Assembly (NCBI GenBank): GCA_964393525.1
Contig: CAYMTV010000002.1
Span: 1-64,000, forward strand
Direction of reading: 5' to 3'
Length of the DNA stretch: 64,000 bases
Source: CAYMTV01 sp964393525
GTDB lineage: Bacteria > Patescibacteriota > Microgenomatia > Daviesbacterales > UBA10151
Shown: piece by piece, positions 38,788 through 47,229 of the stretch
Position numbering within the stretch: position 1 is the stretch's first letter
How the letters are laid out: each line of letters begins with the position of its first letter
Notes under the pieces: generated by a model
The model's database searches: none
Seen by the model: the letters and a program-made list of their open reading frames with translations, nothing else
Told to the model about the DNA's origin: nothing
Translations under genes and position numbers: made by a program

Positions 38788-40113
38788 TTAAGAGAGTTTT
38801 TCAAAGAGGTAATTTTTAAGCTGGTGGATCTTTACTCTTTCCTGCTTTGCACTGTCCCTATCCCTAACTGTTATTGCCTCATCGTTTAAAGTATCAAAAT
38901 CTATGGTTATACAAAAAGGTGTCCCAATCTCATCTTGTGAGGCATATCTTTTTCCGATATTCCCCCGGTCATCCCAGGCCACCATTAGATCTTTTTTTAA
39001 ATCTTCATAAATCCCCTTTGCTCTATCAATCAGTTCTTGTTTATTGGCAAGCAGAGGAAAGACGGCAGCCTTAAACGGAGCAAGCTTAGGAGGAAACTTC
39101 AAGAAGACCCTTCCCTCCTCTGTCTCTGTGTAAGAGTTAATCAAAACCACCAAAACCGACCTATCTACACCCCAGGTAGGTTCAATAACATGCGGCCAGA
39201 ACTCTTCATTTGTTTCAGGATCCCTATATTTGGTATTTTGTCCACTGAATTGTTCATGGTTTTTTAAGTCAAAGTCTGTTCTATATGCTAAACCATATAA
39301 CTCGCTTAACCCAAAGGGAAATTCATACTCAAAATCTATGGTTCTTTTTGAATAATGGGCTCTTTCTTCCTCAGGAATTTCATGTTCATGAATTTTTGCA
39401 AGGTCAATCCCCAGATCATCTGATATCCATTTTTCCATTTCTTCTCTCCACACTTCAAAATACTTATTCCACTGCTCATCAGATTTAGGAGGGTTAATAA
39501 AATATTCAATCTCCATTTGCTCAAACTCTCGGGTTCTGAAGATAAAGTTACCAGGAGTAATTTCATTTCTAAAAGCTTTTCCAATTTGGGCAATTCCAAA
39601 AGGGAGTTTAATCCGCGCAGTATCTACGACATTTTTAAAATCCACAAACATGGCTTGGGCAGTTTCCGGCCTGAAATAGGCAATATTAGCTTGCTCTTCT
39701 GCCGGACCGATAAAAGTTTTAAACATCAAGTTGAATTGTTTAGCTTCAGTCCAATTAGCTTTACCTTCATGAGTTTTTTCATGTTCCTTTATCTGCGACT
39801 CATGATCTGCCCGGAATCTTTCATGGCAGATTTTGCATTCAACTAAAGGATCAGAAAAGTTTGCAATATGACCAGAAGCTTCCCAGACTTTGGGATTCAT
39901 GATTAAGGATGCATCAATCCCCACAATATCTTCCCGCTGATGGACGAATTTTTTCCACCATGCTTGCTTGATATTATTTTTAAGTTCAACCCCAACCGGT
40001 CCGAAGTCCCAGGAGTTTGCCAGCCCACCGTATATCTCTGATCCAGGGAAAACGAACCCCCGGCGCTTACATAAAGCTACTATTTTATCCATTAAATCTT
40101 GATTATTATTCAT
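38788..40113 (-). CDS. glyQS: Glycyl-tRNA synthetase, dimeric class II type
   Basis: 441 aa. Class II motifs: KRRGFVFPGSEIYGGLANSWDFGPVGVELKNNIK; motif 2 region FRNEITPGNFIFRTREFEQMEIEYF; WGVDRSVLVVLI as motif 3. A Cys pair CKICHERF marks the insertion. Length and pattern match the homodimeric (archaeal/eukaryal-type, alpha2) enzyme rather than the split GlyQ/GlyS. The upstream gap contains a large inverted-repeat structure (40134-40264) on the leader side. No T-box signature was found there. Confidence 0.95.
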   Translation of the reverse strand: MNNNQDLMDKIVALCKRRGFVFPGSEIYGGLANSWDFGPVGVELKNNIKQAWWKKFVHQREDIVGIDASLIMNPKVWEASGHIANFSDPLVECKICHERFRADHESQIKEHEKTHEGKANWTEAKQFNLMFKTFIGPAEEQANIAYFRPETAQAMFVDFKNVVDTARIKLPFGIAQIGKAFRNEITPGNFIFRTREFEQMEIEYFINPPKSDEQWNKYFEVWREEMEKWISDDLGIDLAKIHEHEIPEEERAHYSKRTIDFEYEFPFGLSELYGLAYRTDFDLKNHEQFSGQNTKYRDPETNEEFWPHVIEPTWGVDRSVLVVLINSYTETEEGRVFLKFPPKLAPFKAAVFPLLANKQELIDRAKGIYEDLKKDLMVAWDDRGNIGKRYASQDEIGTPFCITIDFDTLNDEAITVRDRDSAKQERVKIHQLKNYLFEKLS

Positions 40114-40133
40114 GATCTCTTAAAGCGAGCGAA

Positions 40134-40264
40134 GTCACAAATTACAAAGTATATTGATAATTTTGTCTGCAGTTGCTTGGTACAAAATTATCACTAAGCG
40201 AGACTAGAGATAAAAATTAAATGATTACTTCCTTAACTAGTCGAGTGGTACTTTGTAATGTGAC
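40134..40264. repeat. Nested inverted repeats upstream of glyQS (structured RNA or MITE)
   Basis: Outer arms GTCACAAATTACAAAGTA (40134-40151) and TACTTTGTAATGTGAC (40249-40264) pair over 16 bp with a 2-nt bulge. Inside, GATAATTTTGT (40156-40166) pairs perfectly with ACAAAATTATC (40182-40192), and ACTAG (40203-40207) with CTAGT (40237-40241). Together they make a possible three-way junction. GCGAGCGAAG-type sequence flanks the left arm and AAGCGAG the right. Confidence 0.65.
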
Positions 40265-40272
40265 AAGCGAGT

Positions 40273-40911
40273 CTATCTTGCCAATTCTTTTAACACCTTA
40301 ATACTTTTTAAGCTAGACTCAAGTACCTTCTCCAAATAATATCTCAAAATCCGCTCCAAAGCTATAGCTTGCTCTGCATTTATCTCAATCGTTTCTATTT
40401 CCTGCCAGCTGGAAAATTCCAACCTTCGAAGTAAAATTCTTAAATCTGCGTATAGCTGCCTAACCTCCTCAACGTTCCAAAAACCAAGTGTGGACAAAAT
40501 CTTTACTTCAAAAGCCCTGACAAAAATTTGCCTAGGGTTTTTTTCAAGTATCTGCAGTACTGCTACAACTAAATTATACAGCTGGATATTCTTCTGATTC
40601 TCTGGCACTAACCGGTCTACAAGCTCTATTATATGAAAAGATGTGGTAGATAAGGTTAGGTTTTCTTTAAGTTTAGAGAAAGTTTCAATACTTTCCGCTT
40701 CAGTTAAGTTATAGCTTTTGCCTTTGAAAAGATGCAGCTTAACCCGGTTCAAAAGCTCAATATTACCAGCTCTTCTTGAGGTAATCCTTCTTACCCCACG
40801 AGCAATAACGGAAATCTTGCCATATCTATCAGTGAGCACTGTTAATACTCTATCCGCTTCCCCAAAATTTGATCGCTTAAGAATCAACCCCTCGGTTGTT
40901 ACGGCCGGCAT
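40273..40911 (-). CDS. recO: DNA repair protein RecO
   Basis: Helps load RecA on SSB-coated single-stranded DNA in the RecFOR pathway. 212 aa: an OB-fold N-domain with the typical TTEGLILKRSNFGEADRVLTVLTDRYGKISVIARGVRR, then a helical C-domain. Unlike many RecO proteins it has no cysteine at all, so the usual zinc site is missing. It lies upstream of glyQS, an association common in bacteria. Confidence 0.9.
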   Translation of the reverse strand: MPAVTTEGLILKRSNFGEADRVLTVLTDRYGKISVIARGVRRITSRRAGNIELLNRVKLHLFKGKSYNLTEAESIETFSKLKENLTLSTTSFHIIELVDRLVPENQKNIQLYNLVVAVLQILEKNPRQIFVRAFEVKILSTLGFWNVEEVRQLYADLRILLRRLEFSSWQEIETIEINAEQAIALERILRYYLEKVLESSLKSIKVLKELAR

Positions 40912-40952
40912 TGCAAGAAAAGTCTAAATCTAAAATATGATTAATACAAGAT

Positions 40953-42845
40953 CTAGAGAGAGATTGTTAAGTCCAAATCTGATGATAAATTAAATTCTTT
41001 TTTCTTTCCATTAACTTTTACCTCATATGGAAAATCTTTTGTACCCGGTTGTTTTTGGATTAAGATTTTGTACTCTTTTCCGGAGAATCCACCGGGGAGT
41101 TCATACTCAAATTCCAGTTTTCTTGAATTTTGTGGGCGAACTTCGATGAAAGCTTCAAAAACAGTTTTACCAAGTTCTTCCTCTATTGTTGTCACCTTGA
41201 CATCAGATCCCTTGGATTTAATCAGCTTGGAACCTTTTGGAACATAAATCCTGACATAATCCCGATTTCTTTGATTTAGCCAGGAAGTATATTTTTCCGG
41301 ATTCTTATATTCGATAGTCAGTTTATTTACTACTTTATCCTTTTTGGAACTGATGTCTAATTGAACGCTTTGGGTAACATAAATATTAGATTTGCCTCCG
41401 GCAAAATTTGAGTCATTTATATGCAGGTAGTCGCCTACAGGATTTTTGATTTGCCCTGTCCAGTTTAAATCGAAAAGTGCATTTTGGGTTCTACCATCAT
41501 GCATATAAAACATAACGTGCTTGGAGTTAGCAAGTTTAACTCCCGCATTTATAAATTCCGGGAGTTTATCTGTAGCAGACCCTAAAGCTCTTGCTAAAAT
41601 CTGCTGCATTAATGTCCCTAAAATAGCTTTTCTGTCTTCCTGTCCTTTTTCAATAATCTGAGCATAGTTTTCCAATTCATATATTACATTTGGGCAATTA
41701 CACCTTTTATCATAATCCGCCGAATAAGTAGTTCCAAAAACTTCTACCGGACCGGTAATTTTAATTAGTTCTTCCACAACATGGGTATCAATTAAAATAA
41801 TTCCATCCCAAGGTTTTCCTTCCCCCAAAAGATCATACATTCTTTCAAACTCCCTCATTGAAGTAGGTACATCGGGGGACAAATTTGAATCTCTCATTGC
41901 CCAAACAGTCCGGGGTTTTCCCGTTGTTTCAGGCAAATACTTAACAATTGGTTCAGGAGGCCTTATTGGGCAAACTTTGCTAATACAAACTCTCAAAAGT
42001 TTTTCATCCAGTCGGTAAATATCATCAGACTTAGATGAAGAAATTCTTCCTTTATCTAATTTCAAAAAAGCATAAGCAGTCATAAACCCGCCTGTTGCCC
42101 GAAGTTCTTTGTCGTTTTGGAATATTATCAGGTAGTTTTTGGCTGAAGGTTCTCCTAAAGCACTGGGTGCTACTTCCAAGGCAGGTCTGGCTTGAGAAAC
42201 CGCAATATAAGCACCGGTAATAAAATTCTTGGCAGTATCAATCTGCGATCTTATTCTTCTTGAACCCCATTTCTCCGGGTATTTACCTACATCAACCGAC
42301 TTTACTTCCTCGGCGGCTTTCTTAAACTCCGGCTCTACCTTATCAAGCTGTGGAATAACTTTATCCAGGACCTTAACCATTTGGGCAACCTTATCCTTTC
42401 CGGGCTTTGGCTGGCCGTTAAAACCCAACTCATTTTTATAAGGATCAAGCCCTTCGGCCAGAGTACTTACTGCAGTAAGCTCGTAGCCGGCAGCTTTAGC
42501 AAAGTGCTTCGCATCCCAGTAAAAACCCCCAAAGTATGGAATAAATCCACTCCAGATAAGAAATGTCAAAGAGGTATTAAGCCCGTCACTTCCTTTTTTC
42601 ATTTCTTTTAGGTTCTTTCTAATCTCATCCAGATTATCATTTTTGGCGGCGGCCGAAACAGCCCGAGCCGATGCTACGATTGATTTAGCGGAAGAATATG
42701 CTCCTCTTAAAGGCAGGTAAAGTCCAATAAAAAGGATAAGCAAAATCACCAAAAGTCTGATAAAAAATTTTTTAGGACTTCTTCGGGAAGAGTTGGTATA
42801 GGTTCTTCTACTGTTTAAAGCTCTGTTAAGATTGGTAAAGGGCAT
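40953..42845 (-). CDS. DUF4012 membrane-anchored protein
   Basis: 630 aa: basic N-terminus with one membrane helix (about 28-50), a long helical segment (about 55-190), then the DUF4012 core with NYLIIFQNDKELRATGGFMTAYAFLKLDKG (about 225-254), a YDKRCNCPN Cys pair and a C-terminal beta region. DUF4012 proteins are extracellular, of unknown function, and common in CPR and Actinobacteria near surface-polysaccharide genes. The initiating sugar transferase lies next upstream, which suggests a link to glycan display. A GCTTCGC palindrome sits just upstream of the ATG. Confidence 0.85.
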   Translation of the reverse strand: MPFTNLNRALNSRRTYTNSSRRSPKKFFIRLLVILLILFIGLYLPLRGAYSSAKSIVASARAVSAAAKNDNLDEIRKNLKEMKKGSDGLNTSLTFLIWSGFIPYFGGFYWDAKHFAKAAGYELTAVSTLAEGLDPYKNELGFNGQPKPGKDKVAQMVKVLDKVIPQLDKVEPEFKKAAEEVKSVDVGKYPEKWGSRRIRSQIDTAKNFITGAYIAVSQARPALEVAPSALGEPSAKNYLIIFQNDKELRATGGFMTAYAFLKLDKGRISSSKSDDIYRLDEKLLRVCISKVCPIRPPEPIVKYLPETTGKPRTVWAMRDSNLSPDVPTSMREFERMYDLLGEGKPWDGIILIDTHVVEELIKITGPVEVFGTTYSADYDKRCNCPNVIYELENYAQIIEKGQEDRKAILGTLMQQILARALGSATDKLPEFINAGVKLANSKHVMFYMHDGRTQNALFDLNWTGQIKNPVGDYLHINDSNFAGGKSNIYVTQSVQLDISSKKDKVVNKLTIEYKNPEKYTSWLNQRNRDYVRIYVPKGSKLIKSKGSDVKVTTIEEELGKTVFEAFIEVRPQNSRKLEFEYELPGGFSGKEYKILIQKQPGTKDFPYEVKVNGKKKEFNLSSDLDLTISL

Positions 42846-42980
42846 ACGTCGCTTCGCTCCAATTCAAAAATAACACACCCAATTAGATTTCAATCTAATT
42901 GTAAAATTAAAATGCAAAATTTTTGAACGGAGTAAGAAGTTATTATAATTTTAAACTTTAAACTTTCAACTTTCAACTTA

Positions 42981-43634
42981 TTAGACAGCACCCTTACCCA
43001 TAAGTACTGCAGGAATAGTTTTTAAAATTATATAGATATCAAAAAGAATCGATCTTCTTTGAACATATTGGGCATCCATCTCGACTCTTTTATCAAAATT
43101 AATCTCAGATCTGCCCGATACTTGCCAAACTCCTGTCAGGCCAGGTTTGGCAGAAAGGATAATTTTAACAAACTCTTTAGAACTTGGGTATTTTTTCTGC
43201 TGGTCTTCCAGTTCAAACGGGTAATATGCCCTAGGTCCAACAAGTGTCATATCTCCTTCTAAAATATTGATAAACTGAGGAAATTCGTCAACCGAGAACT
43301 TTCTAATAAATTTTCCCACTTTGGTAATTCTCGGATCATCCGGGATTTTATAGCTGTTTTGCTTATATTGTTTTAGAAGTTGGGGGTTTTTATGAAGGAG
43401 CTCTTGGGCTCCCTGAACCATTGAGCGGAATTTATACATCTTAAAAAGCTTTCCGTGTTTACCAACACGCATCGGGGTATCGGCCATGATCGGCCCTTTT
43501 GAATTAATTTTTATGGCAATAGCAGCAAGGAATAATACAGGAGAAAAAATAACTAGCCCTACTACTGACCCCACAATATCCATCAACCTTTTAACTACGT
43601 CATAAAACATATTTTCAAAGTTTAATCTGTTCAA
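42981..43634 (-). CDS. Undecaprenyl-phosphate sugar phosphotransferase (initiating)
   Basis: Bacterial sugar transferase family (WbaP/PglC-like): transfers a sugar-1-phosphate to undecaprenyl phosphate, the first step of polysaccharide assembly. 217 aa: one membrane helix (about 16-38), GKHGKLFKMYKFRSMV, DDPRITKVGKFIRKFSVDEFPQFINILEGDMTLVGPRAYYPFE with the catalytic Asp-Glu, and KPGLTGVWQVSGRSEINFDKRVEMD. This is the minimal monotopic type without the extra N-terminal membrane domain of WbaP. It overlaps the upstream GT4 gene by 20 bp. Confidence 0.93.
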   Translation of the reverse strand: MNRLNFENMFYDVVKRLMDIVGSVVGLVIFSPVLFLAAIAIKINSKGPIMADTPMRVGKHGKLFKMYKFRSMVQGAQELLHKNPQLLKQYKQNSYKIPDDPRITKVGKFIRKFSVDEFPQFINILEGDMTLVGPRAYYPFELEDQQKKYPSSKEFVKIILSAKPGLTGVWQVSGRSEINFDKRVEMDAQYVQRRSILFDIYIILKTIPAVLMGKGAV

Positions 43635-44682
43635 TAAAGTTTAGCAAATTTTTTTTAAAAATTTCTTTGCTGAATTTTTCGGCATTCTCCCGGCATTTTT
43701 CAGGGTTAATACTCAAAGATCTAAATTTGTTAATAGCCATAATTAAACTTCCAACTTCTTGTCTGTTAAAAAATACTCCGGTTTCTCCTTTCTTTACTGT
43801 CTCCAATGCTCCACCTCTTTTAAATGCAATAACCGGCTTACCCATGGCCTGGGCTTCTATCGCAGTTAAACCAAAATCTTCCTCCCCTGTAATAATCAAA
43901 GCTTTGCATCCCGCCAGTAAATTTATCAACAATCTTTCCGATGCACTTTTTATAAATTCAATATTTGAAGTGGCACTCCCTTTTAAGAAATTCAGCTGTG
44001 GACCCTGGCCGACAATAATTAACCTGTCACCTATCTTATTAAACAACCTTACTGCCAAATATATTCTTTTATACCTGTTGAGCCGGGATATTATTAAAAA
44101 GTATCCGCCATCAAAACTTTCATATTTATTGTATTTTTCTAAATCGACAAAAGGATATAAGACTTCACTTTCTTTTTTATAAATTTTTTTGATTCTTTTT
44201 TTTGCGTTTTTTGATCCTGCTAAATAAAAATCCGCCCTGTTTGATGTAATCTGATCATAAACTTTTAAAAAACTGATTAAGGGAGTGAGTAATTTTGAAA
44301 CTTTCTCTCCTGATAACCCCCAAATAAACCTGGGCGGTGTGTGACAGTAACTTATATGGACGGTCTCCGGTTTGGTGATTATAGATTTTGCAAATCTGGT
44401 GGTATGAGAAATAACTAAATCAAACTTAGAAAAATCAAACTGTTCAAATGCAATTGGATAAAGCGGTAAAAGCGGTTTATAAAGACTTCTCCAGCCCGGA
44501 ATGTTTTGCATAAAAGAAGTTACAATTTTTTTCCCGGAGAAGTTTTCGGCTATGAACTTATTTTTTTCATCATAAACGGCAGTAAAAATTGGAGCATCCG
44601 GAAAGACTTCTGAGATTGCCAGCAAAACTTTTTCAGCTCCACCCCACTGGACTAAATCATCATGCACCAAAGCTATGCGCAT
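43615..44682 (-). CDS. GT4 glycosyltransferase
   Basis: 355 aa, GT-B fold. N-terminal MRIALVHDDLVQWGGAEKVLLAISEVFPDAPIFT is typical of GT4. The C-terminal donor-binding part has LIIVGQGPQLNFLK and ITGEEDFGLTAIEAQAMGKPVIAFKRGGALETV, with the EX7E-type motif in EEDFGLTAIE. It likely adds an early sugar after the initiating transferase, with which it overlaps. TAGAAT lies 6 nt before the ATG; the divergent rsmH starts only 17 bp away. Confidence 0.9.
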   Translation of the reverse strand: MRIALVHDDLVQWGGAEKVLLAISEVFPDAPIFTAVYDEKNKFIAENFSGKKIVTSFMQNIPGWRSLYKPLLPLYPIAFEQFDFSKFDLVISHTTRFAKSIITKPETVHISYCHTPPRFIWGLSGEKVSKLLTPLISFLKVYDQITSNRADFYLAGSKNAKKRIKKIYKKESEVLYPFVDLEKYNKYESFDGGYFLIISRLNRYKRIYLAVRLFNKIGDRLIIVGQGPQLNFLKGSATSNIEFIKSASERLLINLLAGCKALIITGEEDFGLTAIEAQAMGKPVIAFKRGGALETVKKGETGVFFNRQEVGSLIMAINKFRSLSINPEKCRENAEKFSKEIFKKNLLNFIEQIKL

Positions 44683-44684
44683 GA

Positions 44685-44694
44685 TATCATTCTA
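44685..44694. promoter_or_regulatory. Overlapping divergent -10 boxes, rsmH and GT4
   Basis: The minus-strand TAGAAT (44689-44694) ends 6 nt before the GT4 ATG. The plus-strand TATCAT (44685-44690) ends 9 nt before the rsmH ATG. The two hexamers overlap, so only one could be occupied at a time. -35 elements are not clear. Confidence 0.4.
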
Positions 44695-44699
44695 CCATT

Positions 44700-45632
44700 A
44701 TGAGCGACTACCATACCCCAGTTATGTTAAGTGAAGTTTTGGAGTATTTAGAAGTGCAAAAAGACCAGTGGTATATAGACTGTAATTTGGGGGGTGGAGG
44801 ACATACTGAAGGGATTTTAAAAAAAGGTGGGAAAGTTTTGGGGATAGATTTAGATCCTGATGCAATTTTAGAAGTGGTAAAAAACCATGATTTAACTAGA
44901 CAATATTCTCACGATCGTGAACTTTTTGTCTCAGAGGATTTGATTATAATCCAAGATAATTTTAAAAATATTTCTGATATCGTTGCTGTTACTCAAGAAG
45001 CAATCTCTAAACCAATTCGAATTCGTGGAATTTTATTTGATTTAGGCGTTTCTACCCATCAATTAGAGGAAGCGGAAAGAGGTTTTAGTTTTAACTTGGA
45101 TGCTCCATTGGACATGCGGATGGATAAATCCTTTACTATTTCGGCAAAGGATCTAGTAAACGGGCTTCATGAAAAAGAGTTGGCGGAGCTTTTTTGGAAA
45201 CTGGGTGAAGAAAATTTTTCAAGACCTATTGCTAAAAAGATAATTGAGTATCGAAAAACAAAATTGATTGAAACTACTAATGAGCTGGCAAATATTATTT
45301 TATCTGTCAGAAGGAGGAGCCCTTCAGATAGAACCCATCCTGCAACCAGAGTTTTCCAGGCCCTAAGAATTGCAGTAAATGATGAGTTAAACTCGCTTAG
45401 GGAAGCTTTACCCAAGGCTTTTGAGGTCTTGGAAAAAGGTGGCAGACTAGTTGTAATTAGTTTCCACTCTTTGGAAGATAGAATTGTTAAAAATTACTTC
45501 CGTGACTGGGAAATGGAGAAGAAAGCCAAAGTCCTTACTGATAAACCAATGGAACCAACTGAAGATGAAGTTTCCCAAAACCCCAGGGCAAGATCAGGTA
45601 AGTTAAGAGCTATTGAAAAAGTTTCCATTTAA
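44700..45632 (+). CDS. rsmH: 16S rRNA m4C1402 methyltransferase RsmH
   Basis: N4-methylates C1402 in the ribosomal P site. 310 aa: YHTPVMLSEVLEYL, IDCNLGGGGHTEGILKKGGKVLGIDLDPDAI (motif I), ILFDLGVSTHQLEEAERGFSF, LDMRMDKS, and RVFQALRIAVNDELNSLREAL with GGRLVVISFHSLEDRIVK. Full length. It usually sits directly after mraZ; here it lies 7 kb away on the opposite strand. Confidence 0.96.
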   Translation: MSDYHTPVMLSEVLEYLEVQKDQWYIDCNLGGGGHTEGILKKGGKVLGIDLDPDAILEVVKNHDLTRQYSHDRELFVSEDLIIIQDNFKNISDIVAVTQEAISKPIRIRGILFDLGVSTHQLEEAERGFSFNLDAPLDMRMDKSFTISAKDLVNGLHEKELAELFWKLGEENFSRPIAKKIIEYRKTKLIETTNELANIILSVRRRSPSDRTHPATRVFQALRIAVNDELNSLREALPKAFEVLEKGGRLVVISFHSLEDRIVKNYFRDWEMEKKAKVLTDKPMEPTEDEVSQNPRARSGKLRAIEKVSI

Positions 45633-45652
45633 TGTTGGAATACAAATCCTAA

Positions 45653-46075
45653 ATGGTTAATGAGATATTACAATACGGCAAGAAAATTACCGGAGATTGG
45701 AATTTTTCTTTTTCTGGAAGGGAAAGATTAGCTTCTCTGGTAATCTTAATGCCAACTGGAATTGCAGATTTATCACTCAGATCCATGCAAAGTGGCCCCG
45801 AGTTTGTTACAAGTTTTGGACATGATATTATAACGGGTTTTGCTAGTTACCATTTATTTAAATTTATGGGCATAAACCCTAAAAGTAAATCCTATAATGC
45901 GGTAATGGGGTTTATTATGCCTTCAACTTATGAAATATCACAAGGTTTAGGTTTATGGAAAGGTACATTTGATTGGAATGATTTCCTGGCTTATGGAGCG
46001 GGTGTAGCCATAGGAGTCGGGATAGACTTAACTTTACATAGAGCGGGTCATACTCAATTTCAGTTAGAAGCGTAG
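45653..46075 (+). CDS. Small membrane protein, VanZ-like
   Basis: 140 aa with three to four hydrophobic segments. The C-terminal stretch STYEISQGLGLWKGTFDWNDFLAYGAGVAIGVGIDL has the (E)xxQ...GTFDxxDxxAYxxGxxxG pattern of VanZ/DUF2809-like proteins. Role unknown. It follows rsmH by 20 bp; its 3' end overlaps the convergent GT4 gene by 16 bp. Confidence 0.6.
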   Translation: MVNEILQYGKKITGDWNFSFSGRERLASLVILMPTGIADLSLRSMQSGPEFVTSFGHDIITGFASYHLFKFMGINPKSKSYNAVMGFIMPSTYEISQGLGLWKGTFDWNDFLAYGAGVAIGVGIDLTLHRAGHTQFQLEA

Positions 46076-47229
46076 ATTTTTAAAGTTTTTCCTGCTAAAT
46101 CTTTCCAATTGAATTGCTTATACCTTTTTTGTCCTTTCTTAATTAATTCACTCCTTACTGTTTCACTATTTAATACATCCATTATTTTTTGCTCCATGTC
46201 ACTAGATTCCTCGCGGAGTTTATCTCGAGCGAAGCCGAGAGACTCGGAATGACGAGGAAGGAGAGGATCAAAATACAAAGCAGCATTTCCGCCAATTTCC
46301 GGAAGCGAACCCTTATCTGAAGAAACCACAGGGCATTTGCATGCCATTGCTTCAAGAAGTGGGATACCGAACCCTTCTTCAAATGACGGCATTACAAAAC
46401 ACTTGGCGCTTTTGTATAAACAGATCAAATCCTTATCATCAATATACCCAGTGTAAATAATATCTTTTTGTTTGAACTCCTTTTTAATCCTTTCCCAAAA
46501 ATAATGGTCACTACCAGATAAAACTAATTGTAGATATTGGTAATTGTTTCTTAAATTTAAAAAGGTTTTTATTAACCCTTCCACATTTTTATGCGGATGG
46601 GCATTCCCAACATAAAAGATGAACGGTGGTTTAATTTGATATTTTTTTAAAGCTTTCCCAATTTCACTTTCTGTACAACAAGTCGCGGCCGCGATTAGTT
46701 GTTCTTCAACCCCCTCATAAGTTACTGCTATTTTATCTTGGTTAACATCCCATTTGTTTATTATTTGTTGTTTGACAAAATTAGATGGAACAATAACTTT
46801 TTGAGACTTCTTTAAGGCTGAGTTAAATACTTTTTTATAGCCCCATTGCTTTAATTTATAAACTAAAGGGTTTAAGGTCGTAGCTCTCCTCATCTGGAAA
46901 TGCTCATGGATTAGGTCGTGAATTGTAACAACAAATTTACCTCTGTATAAAATTGGAACATTAAAATGTGGGAAATGAACTAAATCTAATTTATATTTAT
47001 TTAAAAGGATTGGGAATTTAATTTGTTCTGATACTCCATACCATTTAAAATTGGCTAAAACTTTATGAAACTTCTTGTTATGATAGTCTAGTCTATAATA
47101 CTCGGGATGTGCTAAAAAAATATAATACTCATTTTTAGTATCTAACTTTTGTAAATTAAAAACTAAATTTCTGATGTATCTTCCAACTCCGGATTGCGAC
47201 CATAACCTGGCATCAATTCCTATGCGCAT
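46060..47229 (-). CDS. GT4 glycosyltransferase with an in-frame repeat insertion
   Basis: 389 aa, GT-B fold: IGIDARLWSQSGVGRYIRNLVFNL, FVVTIHDLIHEHF, FYVGNAHPHKNVEGLI, and PSFEEGFGIPLLEAMACKCPVVSSDKGSLPEIGGNAALYFDP. After YFDP comes an unusual stretch, LLPRHSESLGFARDKLREESSD, before the normal helix MEQKIMDVL. It is encoded by a palindromic GTCATTCCGAG...GAGGAATCT-type repeat (46204-46256). Related proteins have only a few residues there. The frame is intact, so the enzyme may tolerate the surface loop. It is coupled to the GT2 gene upstream (adjacent stop and start). Confidence 0.9.
   Translation of the reverse strand: MRIGIDARLWSQSGVGRYIRNLVFNLQKLDTKNEYYIFLAHPEYYRLDYHNKKFHKVLANFKWYGVSEQIKFPILLNKYKLDLVHFPHFNVPILYRGKFVVTIHDLIHEHFQMRRATTLNPLVYKLKQWGYKKVFNSALKKSQKVIVPSNFVKQQIINKWDVNQDKIAVTYEGVEEQLIAAATCCTESEIGKALKKYQIKPPFIFYVGNAHPHKNVEGLIKTFLNLRNNYQYLQLVLSGSDHYFWERIKKEFKQKDIIYTGYIDDKDLICLYKSAKCFVMPSFEEGFGIPLLEAMACKCPVVSSDKGSLPEIGGNAALYFDPLLPRHSESLGFARDKLREESSDMEQKIMDVLNSETVRSELIKKGQKRYKQFNWKDLAGKTLKIYASN
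46204..46256. repeat. Palindromic repeat inserted in frame in a GT4 gene
   Basis: AGATTCCTCG ... GAATGACGAGG with an inner arm pair TCTCG/CGAGA around GCGAAGC. On the minus strand it reads GTCATTCCGAG ... GAGGAATCT, a motif I recall as a common dispersed repeat in draft CPR, Chloroflexi and Bacteroidetes genomes (memory, unchecked). Confidence 0.7.

Noticed and set aside
40114..40272. T-box riboswitch before glyQS
   Set aside because: No T-box sequence (UGGN in an antiterminator bulge) or specifier-loop layout could be found on the minus strand; only inverted repeats.
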